NCBI RefSeq assembly: GCF_032017025.1
Contig: NZ_DALZQO010000005.1
Span: 62,001 to 126,000 of the forward strand
DNA length: 64,000 bases
Direction: 5' to 3'
DNA from: Hydrogenoanaerobacterium sp032017025
GTDB taxonomy: Bacteria > Bacillota > Clostridia > Oscillospirales > Ruminococcaceae
In this document: positions 34,820 through 42,800 of the stretch, one piece after another
Layout of the letters: each line of letters begins with the position of its first letter
How positions within the stretch are numbered: the stretch's first letter is position 1
Program-made: the position numbers and the translations under genes
Notes under the pieces: model-generated
Seen by the model: only the letters and a program-made list of their open reading frames with translations
The model's database searches: none
Told to the model about the DNA's origin: nothing

Positions 34820-34931
34820 ATCTATCATCCTTTCATTGCTATTATACCATAATAAAGCTTAAAACAAACAGAAAATTATGTGCAGCAAAAAATTACAGTT
34901 TTAGGATAACTACCGAGTGATGGACAAAATC

Positions 34932-34960
34932 GCATAAGGCAGAGAAAGCATGAGATACTA
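34932..34960 (+). promoter_or_regulatory. Possible sigma-G-like promoter of the 52-residue ORF
   Basis: GCATA at 34932-34936, 17-bp spacer, GATACTA at 34954-34960, close to the forespore sigma-G consensus. The leader would be very short, so this is tentative. Confidence 0.3.
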
Positions 34961-34976
34961 TGCTTGAGGTGATTTT

Positions 34977-35135
34977 ATGTCTGAGAACAAGAAAGAAAAA
35001 AATCAAAAACAAGAAAAAGAAAACTGCAGCCAGCCGGTGAATGCAATGATGAACCGCAGCGCAAACCATGTGGAAAACCAAAACCAGAACCACAACACAA
35101 AAAAAGAAGCGCTCGGCCCCAACACCAAGCGCTAG
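34977..35135 (+). CDS. Small hydrophilic protein, 52 residues
   Basis: A short frame with a good ribosome binding site (GAGGTG at 34966-34971, 5 bp before the ATG). The protein begins MSENKKEKNQ and ends KKEALGPNTKR; it is very rich in Asn, Lys, Glu and Gln, has one Cys and no hydrophobic stretch. The composition, size and possible sigma-G-like promoter recall minor small spore proteins, but I cannot assign a family. It converges on the ROK gene, 5 bp away. Confidence 0.55.
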   Translation: MSENKKEKNQKQEKENCSQPVNAMMNRSANHVENQNQNHNTKKEALGPNTKR

Positions 35136-35140
35136 AGTGC

Positions 35141-36325
35141 CTATATGGCAAGTTCACCGCTGAACAGCTTGCTAATAACAGCGGCGGCACTGCCCACAAG
35201 CGGTGCGGAGCCACGGAAGAAAGAGCGCGTTACGCGAATTTCTCTACGCCCTGCCGCAGCTGAGCGGCGGTTTAGGTTTTGGTCGAGCAGCCGTTCCAGT
35301 GTACCGCCCTCTGTGGCGGATTCGTACCCGACAATGATATTGTGGATATCCATCAGGCTTACCGCATTGATGACCGCACGTGCGAGGTATTCGCAAAACT
35401 CATCCAAAGCCGCGATTGCACCGCTGTCGCCACTGTCTGCCATAGTAACAATCTCAGCCCACGAATAGTCACGATGCGGTTTGTTCTCTGCCGAGAGCAA
35501 CCGCATTTTTTGGTTTATCGTATCTAAACTGCTGTAAAGCTCAAGGCAGCCGACGTTGCCGCATGCACATACATCGCCCGAAAAATCAATGGTGGTGTGC
35601 CCAAGCTCACCGCTTTGCCCCATATCACCGTGGTACACCTGATGGTGCAGTACATACCCTGCACCGATACCGCTCTCGATGTGCAAGTAAAGAAAATTCT
35701 CCTCCTCTTTGCCGTTACCGTAAAGCTTTTCGGCAAGCGCGCCCGCCTTGGCGTCGTTCATCAAATAAGCGGGCAGCCCTGTTTGCTTGTGGATTAGCTC
35801 GGGCAGGGGGAGGTTTCGTATTCCGTAAAAGTTGGGCGGATTTGCAATGGTCTGCGCGATAATATCGACGGGGCCGAGTGCGGCAATGCCCACCGCCAGC
35901 ATTCTGCTTTGGGAGGCAGCTTGCAGCCTGTTAAAATGGCTTACCAAATTGTCTACCAAATCTTCAGCTGTGGTAGAATGGTAACTGAACCTTGTCTGTG
36001 CAAGGATGTTGCCCTTTAAATCGCTTTGAATCACGGTGCAAAAGCCGCGCTTTACCAGCATGCCGCATACGCTTGGCGCGTTATCCGCAATATCCAGCAC
36101 AATTGGTTTTCTGCCCGCGCCCGAAAACTCGGGCATGGGCGCTTCACGCTCACAAATAAACCCTTCATCCATTAAATCTGCCACAATTTTGCTGGAGGTG
36201 GTTTTGGTCAGCCCCGTTTTGCGTGCAAGCTCCACCCTTGAAACGGGGAATTCTGTGGCGACCAGCCGCAAAATCAGGGCGCGGTTTTTTGTTTTTACGT
36301 CACTCAGGTTAAAACCGGCGTTCAT
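35141..36325 (-). CDS. ROK family transcriptional regulator (NagC/XylR type), first
   Basis: 394 residues. N-terminal winged helix (VSRVELARKTGLTKTTSSKIV) followed by a ROK sugar-kinase-like domain with the zinc motif CACGNVGCLE (about residue 255) and GIGAGYVL. It likely represses divergent sugar genes until a sugar ligand binds. ATG 36325 is chosen because AGGAGGTG lies 9 bp upstream; a GTG start 12 bp earlier would overlap that site. It is divergent from the ROK kinase, whose promoter carries a palindrome that could be its operator. Confidence 0.9.
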   Translation of the reverse strand: MNAGFNLSDVKTKNRALILRLVATEFPVSRVELARKTGLTKTTSSKIVADLMDEGFICEREAPMPEFSGAGRKPIVLDIADNAPSVCGMLVKRGFCTVIQSDLKGNILAQTRFSYHSTTAEDLVDNLVSHFNRLQAASQSRMLAVGIAALGPVDIIAQTIANPPNFYGIRNLPLPELIHKQTGLPAYLMNDAKAGALAEKLYGNGKEEENFLYLHIESGIGAGYVLHHQVYHGDMGQSGELGHTTIDFSGDVCACGNVGCLELYSSLDTINQKMRLLSAENKPHRDYSWAEIVTMADSGDSGAIAALDEFCEYLARAVINAVSLMDIHNIIVGYESATEGGTLERLLDQNLNRRSAAAGRREIRVTRSFFRGSAPLVGSAAAVISKLFSGELAI

Positions 36326-36393
36326 TGGCTTACCCACCTCCTATGCATTTTATTTGTTGCATTTATTATAGAGTAAAAAAAGAGAAAAATCAA

Positions 36394-36404
36394 TTAGTAA
36401 CTAA
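36394..36404. promoter_or_regulatory. Palindrome TTAGTAACTAA, candidate ROK operator
   Basis: Arms TTAGT and ACTAA around one A, ending 2 bp before the -35 of the ROK kinase promoter. TTAGT/ACTAA arms recall XylR-type operators. It lies in the divergent region between the repressor and the kinase. Confidence 0.45.
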
Positions 36405-36406
36405 AG

Positions 36407-36435
36407 TTGACCAATTAAAATTTGCATGCTATACT
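36407..36435 (+). promoter_or_regulatory. Predicted sigma-A promoter of the ROK kinase gene
   Basis: TTGACC at 36407-36412, 17-bp spacer, TATACT at 36430-36435. It is among the best promoter matches in the window. Confidence 0.75.
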
Positions 36436-36471
36436 GTGAGCAAAGAGAGATACAGGAAAGGATGTGCCCCA

Positions 36472-37449
36472 TTGAAAGTCAGTATTGGAATTGACATTGG
36501 CGGAACAAAATGTGCCACGGTGCTTGGCAATATGGATGCCTGCGACAGCATTGACAGCCTGATATTGGATAAAATTTCGTTTGCAACCGAGGGGAGCCCC
36601 AAGGCTGTGATTGCAAAGCTGATAGAGTCGACCGATGATTTGCTGCAAAAACACCGCATCAGCCGCGAAATGCTGCACAGCATCGGTATCAGCTGCGGTG
36701 GGCCGCTCGACAGCAAAAAAGGCGTAATTCTAGGGCCACCCAACCTGCCGGGGTGGGACGAGGTCGCTATCTGTGCGGAGTTTGAGGCACATTATCATAT
36801 CCCTGTGCGTTTAGAGAATGATGCCAACGCCTGTGCGGTGGCAGAGTGGAAGTTCGGCGCAGCGCGTGGTTACCGCAATGTGGTGTTCCTCACCTGCGGC
36901 ACAGGGCTTGGCGCAGGGCTGATTTTAGACGGCAGACTGTACAGCGGCACCAACGATATGGCGGGCGAGGTAGGGCATGTACGCCTTACCCAAGCAGGGC
37001 CTGTGGGCTACGGCAAGGCAGGCTCGTTTGAGGGCTTGTGCAGCGGCGGCGGAATTGCCCAGCTTGCCAAAATGCGCATTCTTGAAAAGCTGCAGGCAGG
37101 CGAGAAGCCCGAGTTGTGCCCCAGCATGGCAGCACTTGATGACATCACCACAAAAGATGTGGCAATTGCGGCGAATGCAGGGGATGAGTTTGCAAAAAGT
37201 ATACTCGCCGAAAGTGCGCGCTACCTCGGCATGGGGCTTTCCATTTTAATTGACATCCTCAACCCTGAGGTAATTGTGCTGGGCAGTGTTTACCAGCGCA
37301 ACGCCGCTATGATGTACCCCTATGTACAGGAGGTAGTAGAGCGCGAGGCTCTGCCGCTGTCACATCAAGTGTGCCGTATTTTGCCTGCCGAGCTGGGCGA
37401 CCGCGTTGGCGACTGCGCCGCATTGGCACTTACACTTTTGGAAGAATGA
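36472..37449 (+). CDS. ROK family sugar kinase
   Basis: 325 residues. ATP-binding motif GIDIGGTKCATVLG at residues 5-18, substrate/catalytic block LENDANACAVAEW (Asp of NDAN is the base), and GTGLGAGLILDGRLYSG. The Cys-rich zinc motif of bacterial glucokinases and NagK is absent; instead there is GPVGYGKAGSFEGLCSGGGIAQ, as in another ROK subgroup. It would phosphorylate a hexose-like sugar with ATP. TTG start at 36472 with AAAGGA 9 bp upstream. The SIS isomerase gene follows 24 bp later, so the kinase product is probably its substrate. Confidence 0.9.
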   Translation: MKVSIGIDIGGTKCATVLGNMDACDSIDSLILDKISFATEGSPKAVIAKLIESTDDLLQKHRISREMLHSIGISCGGPLDSKKGVILGPPNLPGWDEVAICAEFEAHYHIPVRLENDANACAVAEWKFGAARGYRNVVFLTCGTGLGAGLILDGRLYSGTNDMAGEVGHVRLTQAGPVGYGKAGSFEGLCSGGGIAQLAKMRILEKLQAGEKPELCPSMAALDDITTKDVAIAANAGDEFAKSILAESARYLGMGLSILIDILNPEVIVLGSVYQRNAAMMYPYVQEVVEREALPLSHQVCRILPAELGDRVGDCAALALTLLEE

Positions 37450-37473
37450 AACGGTTTGAAAGGATGAGTTTAC

Positions 37474-38121
37474 ATGAAAGATCATGTTAAAAAAATATTG
37501 GATGAACTTTTAGCGCGCTTTGACTGTTTGCGCGGTTGTGAGAAAGAAATTGTTACAGCTTACCAGCTGATGGAGGAGTGCTACACCCACGGCGGTAAAG
37601 TACTGATTTGCGGCAACGGCGGCAGCCAGGCCGATGCAGACCACATTGTGGGAGAGCTAATGAAGGGCTTTCTTTTGAAGAGACCCGTTTCACGGGAATA
37701 TGCCACGCAGCTCGGCAGAGATTTTGAAGACGGCGCATACCTTGCCGCAAACCTGCAGGGTGCACTGCCTGCCATCTCACTGGGAAACCACAATGCGCTG
37801 CTCACCGCTTTTTCCAACGATGTGGCACCCGATATGGGCTTTGCACAGCAGGTGTTTGGCTACGGCAAAAAAGGCGATGTTCTCATTGGGCTGACCACCT
37901 CAGGCAACTCGGGCAATGTTGTTAATGCTGCCAAAATTGCAAAATCGCTCGGAGTTTCGGTTGTTTCCATTACCGGCGCTGGTGGCGGAAAAATTGCCGC
38001 ACTTAGCGACAGCGCCATTCAGCTGCCCGCAACCGAAACCTACTTGGTGCAGGAGCTCACCCTGCCGGTTTACCATGCGCTGTGCGCTATGATAGAAACG
38101 CATTTCTTTGCCTGTTCCTAA
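37474..38121 (+). CDS. SIS domain phosphosugar isomerase, GmhA-like
   Basis: 215 residues, slightly longer than GmhA (about 195). The SIS core is clear: CGNGGSQADADHIVGELMKGF (read across about 45-66) corresponds to the GNGGSAADAQH block of sedoheptulose-7-phosphate isomerases, and LTTSGNSGNVVNAAKIAKSLG is the second phosphate-binding loop. A helical N-terminus mediates tetramer formation. It would interconvert a ketose and an aldose phosphate, perhaps of seven carbons. It forms a two-gene operon with the ROK kinase and ends at a strong terminator. Confidence 0.88.
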   Translation: MKDHVKKILDELLARFDCLRGCEKEIVTAYQLMEECYTHGGKVLICGNGGSQADADHIVGELMKGFLLKRPVSREYATQLGRDFEDGAYLAANLQGALPAISLGNHNALLTAFSNDVAPDMGFAQQVFGYGKKGDVLIGLTTSGNSGNVVNAAKIAKSLGVSVVSITGAGGGKIAALSDSAIQLPATETYLVQELTLPVYHALCAMIETHFFACS

Positions 38122-38132
38122 ACCCAACCATA

Positions 38133-38179
38133 AAAAACAAAAAGGGCTTCCGTTTTTTACGGAAGTCCCTTTTGTTTTT
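38133..38179. terminator. Bidirectional terminator between SIS gene and second ROK regulator
   Basis: Long stem AAAACAAAAGGGCTTCCG with its complement (one mismatch), loop of six bases, T-rich on both outer flanks. It touches the stop codon of the convergent ROK gene. Confidence 0.85.
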
Positions 38180-39332
38180 ATAGCTGCTGATTAAAATAAC
38201 GGCTGAGCACTGCCGAGGTGCTGGATATTGCCGCAGCATCTGTACCGAGCTGGGAGGGCAGCACCGCTACCGGGTGAGCCTTTCGGATGATCGACTGGCG
38301 GTCAATCATCACATTCAGCTTTGAAATGAGCAGTTCGGGGCGGTAGTTAAACTCACCGTAAAGCACAACCGAATCTAGGTCGAACAGGTTGATGGAACCG
38401 ATAAACGCGCAGGCAAGGCGGCTTGCCTGATAATCAATCACCGCAAGGGCATGGCTGTCGCCATCGTAGGCGGCGTCCACCAGCTTGTGGTAATCATCAA
38501 ACTCAAAGCGATTCTTGAGCGCCGCCATCGTCGCATAAAGCTCCAAACAGCCGCGGTTGCCACACGAGCAAAGCTCGCCGCCGCAGTCGATGCTGGTGTG
38601 CCCGAGCTCCCCTGCGTAGCCTGCAAAGCCACGGTAAATGCGCCCGTCCNNNNNNNNNNCGCATGAACCTATGCCGTCGGAGATAGTGACAAACATCGAG
38701 TTGCGGTAATCCCCCATTGAGCCACGGAAGTATTCGGTGATGGCAAATAGCACCGAGTTATTCTCCAGCAGCACAGGCAGGTCAAATTCCTCCTTCAGGC
38801 GGCTTACAATAGCAACATTGTGGAACAGGCTGAAGTTGGGGGGCATTAAAATGGTGCCCGACTGATAATCCAGCGGGCCGGGGCTGCTGATGCCGATGCC
38901 GATGACACGGTCGTAGGGAATTTTGTTTTTACTCAGCAACAAGCGGATTGTGCTGCTGATCCATGCCAGTGCAGCACTGCTGTCTTGGTAGTTTTCGGTG
39001 TGGCTTTCAGTCGAATCAATCAGCTCAGAGCCGAGGTCGGTGATTGAAACAATCAGCCTCTTTCTGTGCAGCGACACCCCCACCGCGTAGCGGTAATCTT
39101 TGACAATATCGAGCAAAATGGGTTTTCGCCCTTTTTGAGTATCGCTGGTTCCAACCTCTATGAGCTGCCCTTCCTGTATCAGGGTGCCTGTAATCATAGT
39201 AACGGCCGATTTTGTCAGGCTCGTCTGCGCCGAAAGCTGTGCCCGCGACATGGGCTGTTTTCTGAGCAGGCTGAAGATCAGCGCACGGTTATCGTTTTTC
39301 AGCGTGCTCACATTGGAAGCATTATTTTTCAT
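38178..39332 (-). CDS. ROK family transcriptional regulator, second (contains an assembly gap)
   Basis: About 384 residues. N-terminal winged helix (MSRAQLSAQTSLTKSAVTMI) and a ROK domain with zinc motif CSCGNRGCLE. Ten N at 38650-38659 hide about four residues in the GxGxG loop (GIGSC, gap, DGRIYRG); compared with the first ROK protein the gap may have a wrong length, though the frame is kept. It is divergent from the glycyl radical enzyme operon and is probably its repressor; a perfect 8-bp inverted repeat at 39464-39482 is the likely operator. GAGGAG lies 6 bp before the ATG. Confidence 0.87.
   Translation of the reverse strand: MKNNASNVSTLKNDNRALIFSLLRKQPMSRAQLSAQTSLTKSAVTMITGTLIQEGQLIEVGTSDTQKGRKPILLDIVKDYRYAVGVSLHRKRLIVSITDLGSELIDSTESHTENYQDSSAALAWISSTIRLLLSKNKIPYDRVIGIGISSPGPLDYQSGTILMPPNFSLFHNVAIVSRLKEEFDLPVLLENNSVLFAITEYFRGSMGDYRNSMFVTISDGIGSCXXXXDGRIYRGFAGYAGELGHTSIDCGGELCSCGNRGCLELYATMAALKNRFEFDDYHKLVDAAYDGDSHALAVIDYQASRLACAFIGSINLFDLDSVVLYGEFNYRPELLISKLNVMIDRQSIIRKAHPVAVLPSQLGTDAAAISSTSAVLSRYFNQQL
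38650..38659. other. Assembly gap (10 N)
   Basis: Ten N inside the second ROK regulator gene. The neighbouring sequence (TCATGCG on the minus strand) does not give the expected Gly, so bases next to the gap may also be wrong. Confidence 0.98.
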
Positions 39333-39424
39333 GAGGAACTCCTCTTTTCTGTGATCTCAAACAATTCTATTGTACGTTGTTATGAACATGATGTAAATAT
39401 CTCTTGGTTTTTTTCAAAAACATA

Positions 39425-39453
39425 TTGCATTTTTCTTCGCGCCATAGTACAAT
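39425..39453 (+). promoter_or_regulatory. Predicted promoter of the glycyl radical enzyme operon
   Basis: TTGCAT at 39425-39430, 17-bp spacer, TACAAT at 39448-39453; a second -10-like TATAAT is at 39459-39464. Confidence 0.55.
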
Positions 39454-39463
39454 TCAGGTATAA

Positions 39464-39482
39464 TAGTTCAAAGCTTGAACTA
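39464..39482. promoter_or_regulatory. Perfect inverted repeat TAGTTCAA-agc-TTGAACTA, candidate ROK operator
   Basis: Two 8-bp arms around a 3-bp centre, lying just downstream of the -10 and thus over the transcription start. A repressor bound here would block the operon. The arms share the TAGT/ACTA ends with the palindrome at 36394. Confidence 0.6.
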
Positions 39483-39529
39483 ATTAATAGCACAAAACAA
39501 CCACCTTGTCAAATAGGAGGGCTTTTATT

Positions 39530-40399
39530 ATGGTAATTAATGTATTTCAAAAGGGGTTTAACTACTCGCAGGACGGCCCCGGCAACCGTCTGGTTTACCA
39601 CCTGCAGGGCTGCAATATGCGCTGCAAATGGTGCTCAAACCCCGAAGGAATACCTGTGGCTGCGCCGCTGATGGTGCTGAGTGACCACCTGCGCCCTGAA
39701 ATATGCCCTTACGGCGCAATTAAAGACGGTAAACTCGACCGTTCTTTTTGCAAAACCTGTACCACACGCGACTGCGTGACCGTAAACAAAAACACCTCGC
39801 TGGTAAACAAATGCGAAACCTACGAGGTAGACGAGCTGGTGGAGGAGGCAAAGCGCAGCGCACCGATGTTTTTTGAAAACGGCGGCGTTACACTCACCGG
39901 AGGTGAGGTTACCCTGCAGTTTGAAGCGGTAAAAGAGCTGCTTACCAAGCTCAAACAGGCGGGTATCCATACCGCTATTGAGAGCAATGCGTCTCACCCG
40001 CGCTTCAGCGAGCTGTTCCCCGTCATCGATTACCTGATTATGGATTTTAAGCATTACGACAATGAAAAACACAAAAAGTTTACCGGCGTTACCTGCGAGC
40101 AGAACAAAAAAAACCTGATTAAGGCACTGGAATCGGGCAAGCAGATGAGTGTGCGCATCCCTCTCATCAACGGCTTCAACGCTTCGCCCGAGGATATAGA
40201 CGGGTTTTTAGCTTGTCTGCAGGGGCATAACAGCGAAAACGCCACCTTTGAGATATTAAGCTACCATGAATATGGTAAGGATAAATGGGAGCAGTGCGGG
40301 CTTACCTACGAGATGAAAGACGCACATGTCAACGCGGATACCGTAAAAGCATTTGAAGATAAACTGAAATCCAACGGCTACCATGTAGTTCGTACCTAA
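39530..40399 (+). CDS. Glycyl-radical enzyme activating protein (radical SAM)
   Basis: 289 residues. The radical SAM motif C28xxxC32xxC35 sits in HLQGCNMRCKWCSNPEG. A ferredoxin-like insert follows with only four Cys (C59, C74, C77, C82), enough for one auxiliary cluster, while most activases of this group carry eight. Then comes VTLTGGEVTLQ (the GGE SAM-binding motif) and the radical SAM barrel (with DFKHYD and ISVRIPL-like strands). It uses S-adenosylmethionine to abstract a hydrogen from the Gly of the partner enzyme. ATG 39530 with AGGAGG upstream. The partner gene begins 16 bp downstream. Confidence 0.93.
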   Translation: MVINVFQKGFNYSQDGPGNRLVYHLQGCNMRCKWCSNPEGIPVAAPLMVLSDHLRPEICPYGAIKDGKLDRSFCKTCTTRDCVTVNKNTSLVNKCETYEVDELVEEAKRSAPMFFENGGVTLTGGEVTLQFEAVKELLTKLKQAGIHTAIESNASHPRFSELFPVIDYLIMDFKHYDNEKHKKFTGVTCEQNKKNLIKALESGKQMSVRIPLINGFNASPEDIDGFLACLQGHNSENATFEILSYHEYGKDKWEQCGLTYEMKDAHVNADTVKAFEDKLKSNGYHVVRT

Positions 40400-40414
40400 A
40401 GGAGGAAACAGGAT

Positions 40415-42787
40415 ATGAGCATTAAAAACATTTACACACCCGAAAAAATTACCCAAAAAGCAAAGGATCTGTTTGTAGAGGAACGTGCCAAAAAACGCCT
40501 GGATGGCTGGTTTTATATCAAAGAGATTCAGAAAAACTGCGCCGAAAAATATGCCGATTGCCCGCGTGAGCTGAAATCTGCCGAATTACTGCGTGAGGTT
40601 GCCAAGGCGCTGCCCATCAGCATCAGCGAGCATGCAATTTTTGCGGGCACGCAGAGCGACTCTTTCGCACGCAGCTATGCGCTCATCAACCCCTCCTTCG
40701 AGGTGGAATCGTTCGCAGGCTACTGCGACCCCACCGCTGTATTTGGCGATATTGAGCCAAACGAAGAAATCACCCGCGAAAAAATTGAAGAAATGCGTGC
40801 CTATGATAAAAAGAGCGATTATGTAAAAGCACTCGACAACACCTACACCCCGGTGCGCCAGTATACAGGTGAGGTTGCATTCTTTATTGAGCAGGTCACC
40901 GGTCATGTCATCGCCGATTTCCGCCCCGCGCTGGCACACGGCGTTAACGCTCTGATTGCCGAGGTTGACGAAAAACTCAAAACCGTTACCGACGAAACCC
41001 GCCGCACCAACTATCGGGCGATGCGCATTGCACTTGAATCGGTTCTGATTCTGGCACAGCGCTATGCCGATTGTGCCGATGCATTGGCGCAAACCGCAGG
41101 TGAAGCCCGCAAGGCCGAGCTTAAACTTTTGGCAGATACCCTGCGCCGCGTACCCGCAAGCGGAGCAAGCAACCTGTACGAGGCAATCCAGAGCTTTATT
41201 CTGCTGTGGCAGGTTATGTGCATGGAGCAGTCGCCCAACCCATTTGCGTTTTCGGTGGGCAATGCAGACCGTATTTTTGAGCCTTACCGCGCTAAGGAGG
41301 ATCTCGACCGCGGCACCGCTGCCGCACTGCTCAAACATCTGCTGGTATTCTACAATGTAGGCGACCGCAGCTGGGCAATTTCACAAAACCTAATTGCAGG
41401 CGGCAAGGCGAACGACGGTACAGATCTCACCAACCCCACCACCTACGCGTTGTTTGACGCTTACTACGATATGAACCTGCCGCAGCCCATCCTTTCGGTA
41501 AAGCTACACAAGAACACACCGGCTGAGCTGTATGCCGAAATGGGCAGATTCTTCTTTACTCCCGGCTGCCTCACCCCCTCGCTGTTCAACGATGATTCAA
41601 TGTTCGAGGTGCTGCGTGCAAGCGGTGTTGAGGATTGCGACCTCGAGGATTACGCGATTGCAGGCTGTCAGGAGCCGCTGATTATGGGACGCGACAACGG
41701 CAACACCACCAACAGCTGGTTGAACCTTGCCAAGATTTTGGAGCTGACATTGACAGGTGGTGTATCGAGCATTACAGGTGCTGAAATTGGCTCGGTGCAC
41801 AAAATGGCAGACCCCGCATCGCTGCTCAAAAACATCCGCACCTTGTTCTATGAAAACCTCGATTTTTATGTGAAGAAGATGGTGGAGGCGGCAAACAACG
41901 CTTCCAGAGCGGTTTCGCTGCTGCCTGTGCCGTTCCTCAGCACGCTGATGGGCGGAATTGAAAGCGGCTACGACATGCGCGATACCGAGCATCAGGGTAC
42001 CAAATACAACGGCAGCGGCTGCCTTATCCACGGGCTTTCCATCGTTGCAGATTCGTTTACTGCAATCGATCGTCTGCTTGCAGAGCGTCCGCAGGATGCA
42101 CAGCGCCTGCTTGATGCAATAAAGAACAACTTTGAGGGCGATGAGGAGCTGCGCCAGTACCTGCTCACCTGCCCCAAATACGGCAACAATATCGAGGGTG
42201 TCGACCTTGAAACGGCTGAGATTGCGAACAAGGTTTCCGACCTCATTTCATCGCAGAAAAACTACTTGGGTAACCCATTCCGCCCCGACTATGCAACCCC
42301 TTCCACCCATCTGCTTTACGGCTACTGGGTGGGCGCAACCCCCGACGGGCGAAATGCGCGCGAAATGCTGGGCTACGGCATCGATCCGTTCTATGGTGAC
42401 GCACAGTCCGGTTTGGGCTTCCGTACCCTCTCAAATATGCGCCTGCCGTTTGGCAAAATGAACGGCGGCTATGCTTCCCACTTTGGTATTGACCCCAAAT
42501 ACTTCAAAACAAAAACCTACGAGGAGAAGGGCATTGAGTTTAAGAACCGTGTAATTGCACCGCTGTTCTTCAACGCAGCGAACAATCAGCTGGCGCCGTT
42601 CTACCTGTATGTCAATGTTACAACCCCCGAAATTCTCCGCAAAGTGATGGAGAACCCCAAAAAGTATGCTCCAAGCGGTGTTTATATCATGAGAATCCAC
42701 GGAACATTTGTAAACTTCCTCGATCTTTCGCCCGCAATCCAAAACGATATCATCAAACGTCTGGATTTGGAGTCGACCTCGATGTAA
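40415..42787 (+). CDS. Glycyl radical enzyme of unknown substrate, dehydratase/lyase type
   Basis: 790 residues, the family length. The thiyl Cys is C418 in YAIAGCQEPLIMGRDNG with E420 beside it; the Cys-x-Glu pair (GCVEP in glycerol, choline and hydroxyproline enzymes, GCQEP here) marks dehydratase or C-O/C-N lyase chemistry, whereas pyruvate formate-lyase has Cys-Cys. The glycyl radical site is G763 in MRIHGTFVNFLDLS, 27 residues from the end. Substrate is unknown. Its neighbours are sugar kinases, isomerases, an epimerase and a ribose-type transporter, so the substrate is probably a sugar or sugar phosphate. Escherichia coli YbiW and PflD, which open 1,5-anhydrohexitol phosphates, are the closest functional precedent I know, but no FSA aldolase or GldA is encoded here. 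Confidence 0.92.
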   Translation: MSIKNIYTPEKITQKAKDLFVEERAKKRLDGWFYIKEIQKNCAEKYADCPRELKSAELLREVAKALPISISEHAIFAGTQSDSFARSYALINPSFEVESFAGYCDPTAVFGDIEPNEEITREKIEEMRAYDKKSDYVKALDNTYTPVRQYTGEVAFFIEQVTGHVIADFRPALAHGVNALIAEVDEKLKTVTDETRRTNYRAMRIALESVLILAQRYADCADALAQTAGEARKAELKLLADTLRRVPASGASNLYEAIQSFILLWQVMCMEQSPNPFAFSVGNADRIFEPYRAKEDLDRGTAAALLKHLLVFYNVGDRSWAISQNLIAGGKANDGTDLTNPTTYALFDAYYDMNLPQPILSVKLHKNTPAELYAEMGRFFFTPGCLTPSLFNDDSMFEVLRASGVEDCDLEDYAIAGCQEPLIMGRDNGNTTNSWLNLAKILELTLTGGVSSITGAEIGSVHKMADPASLLKNIRTLFYENLDFYVKKMVEAANNASRAVSLLPVPFLSTLMGGIESGYDMRDTEHQGTKYNGSGCLIHGLSIVADSFTAIDRLLAERPQDAQRLLDAIKNNFEGDEELRQYLLTCPKYGNNIEGVDLETAEIANKVSDLISSQKNYLGNPFRPDYATPSTHLLYGYWVGATPDGRNAREMLGYGIDPFYGDAQSGLGFRTLSNMRLPFGKMNGGYASHFGIDPKYFKTKTYEEKGIEFKNRVIAPLFFNAANNQLAPFYLYVNVTTPEILRKVMENPKKYAPSGVYIMRIHGTFVNFLDLSPAIQNDIIKRLDLESTSM

Positions 42788-42800
42788 AGGAGAAAATGAT

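Noticed and set aside
40586..41338. 250-residue minus-strand frame in the glycyl radical enzyme gene
   Set aside because: Antisense shadow; Cys/Gly-rich and without family match.
40415..42787. Annotation of the glycyl radical enzyme as formate C-acetyltransferase (pflB)
   Set aside because: The active site is Cys-x-Glu, not Cys-Cys, and the neighbours are sugar genes; the pyruvate formate-lyase name would be misleading.
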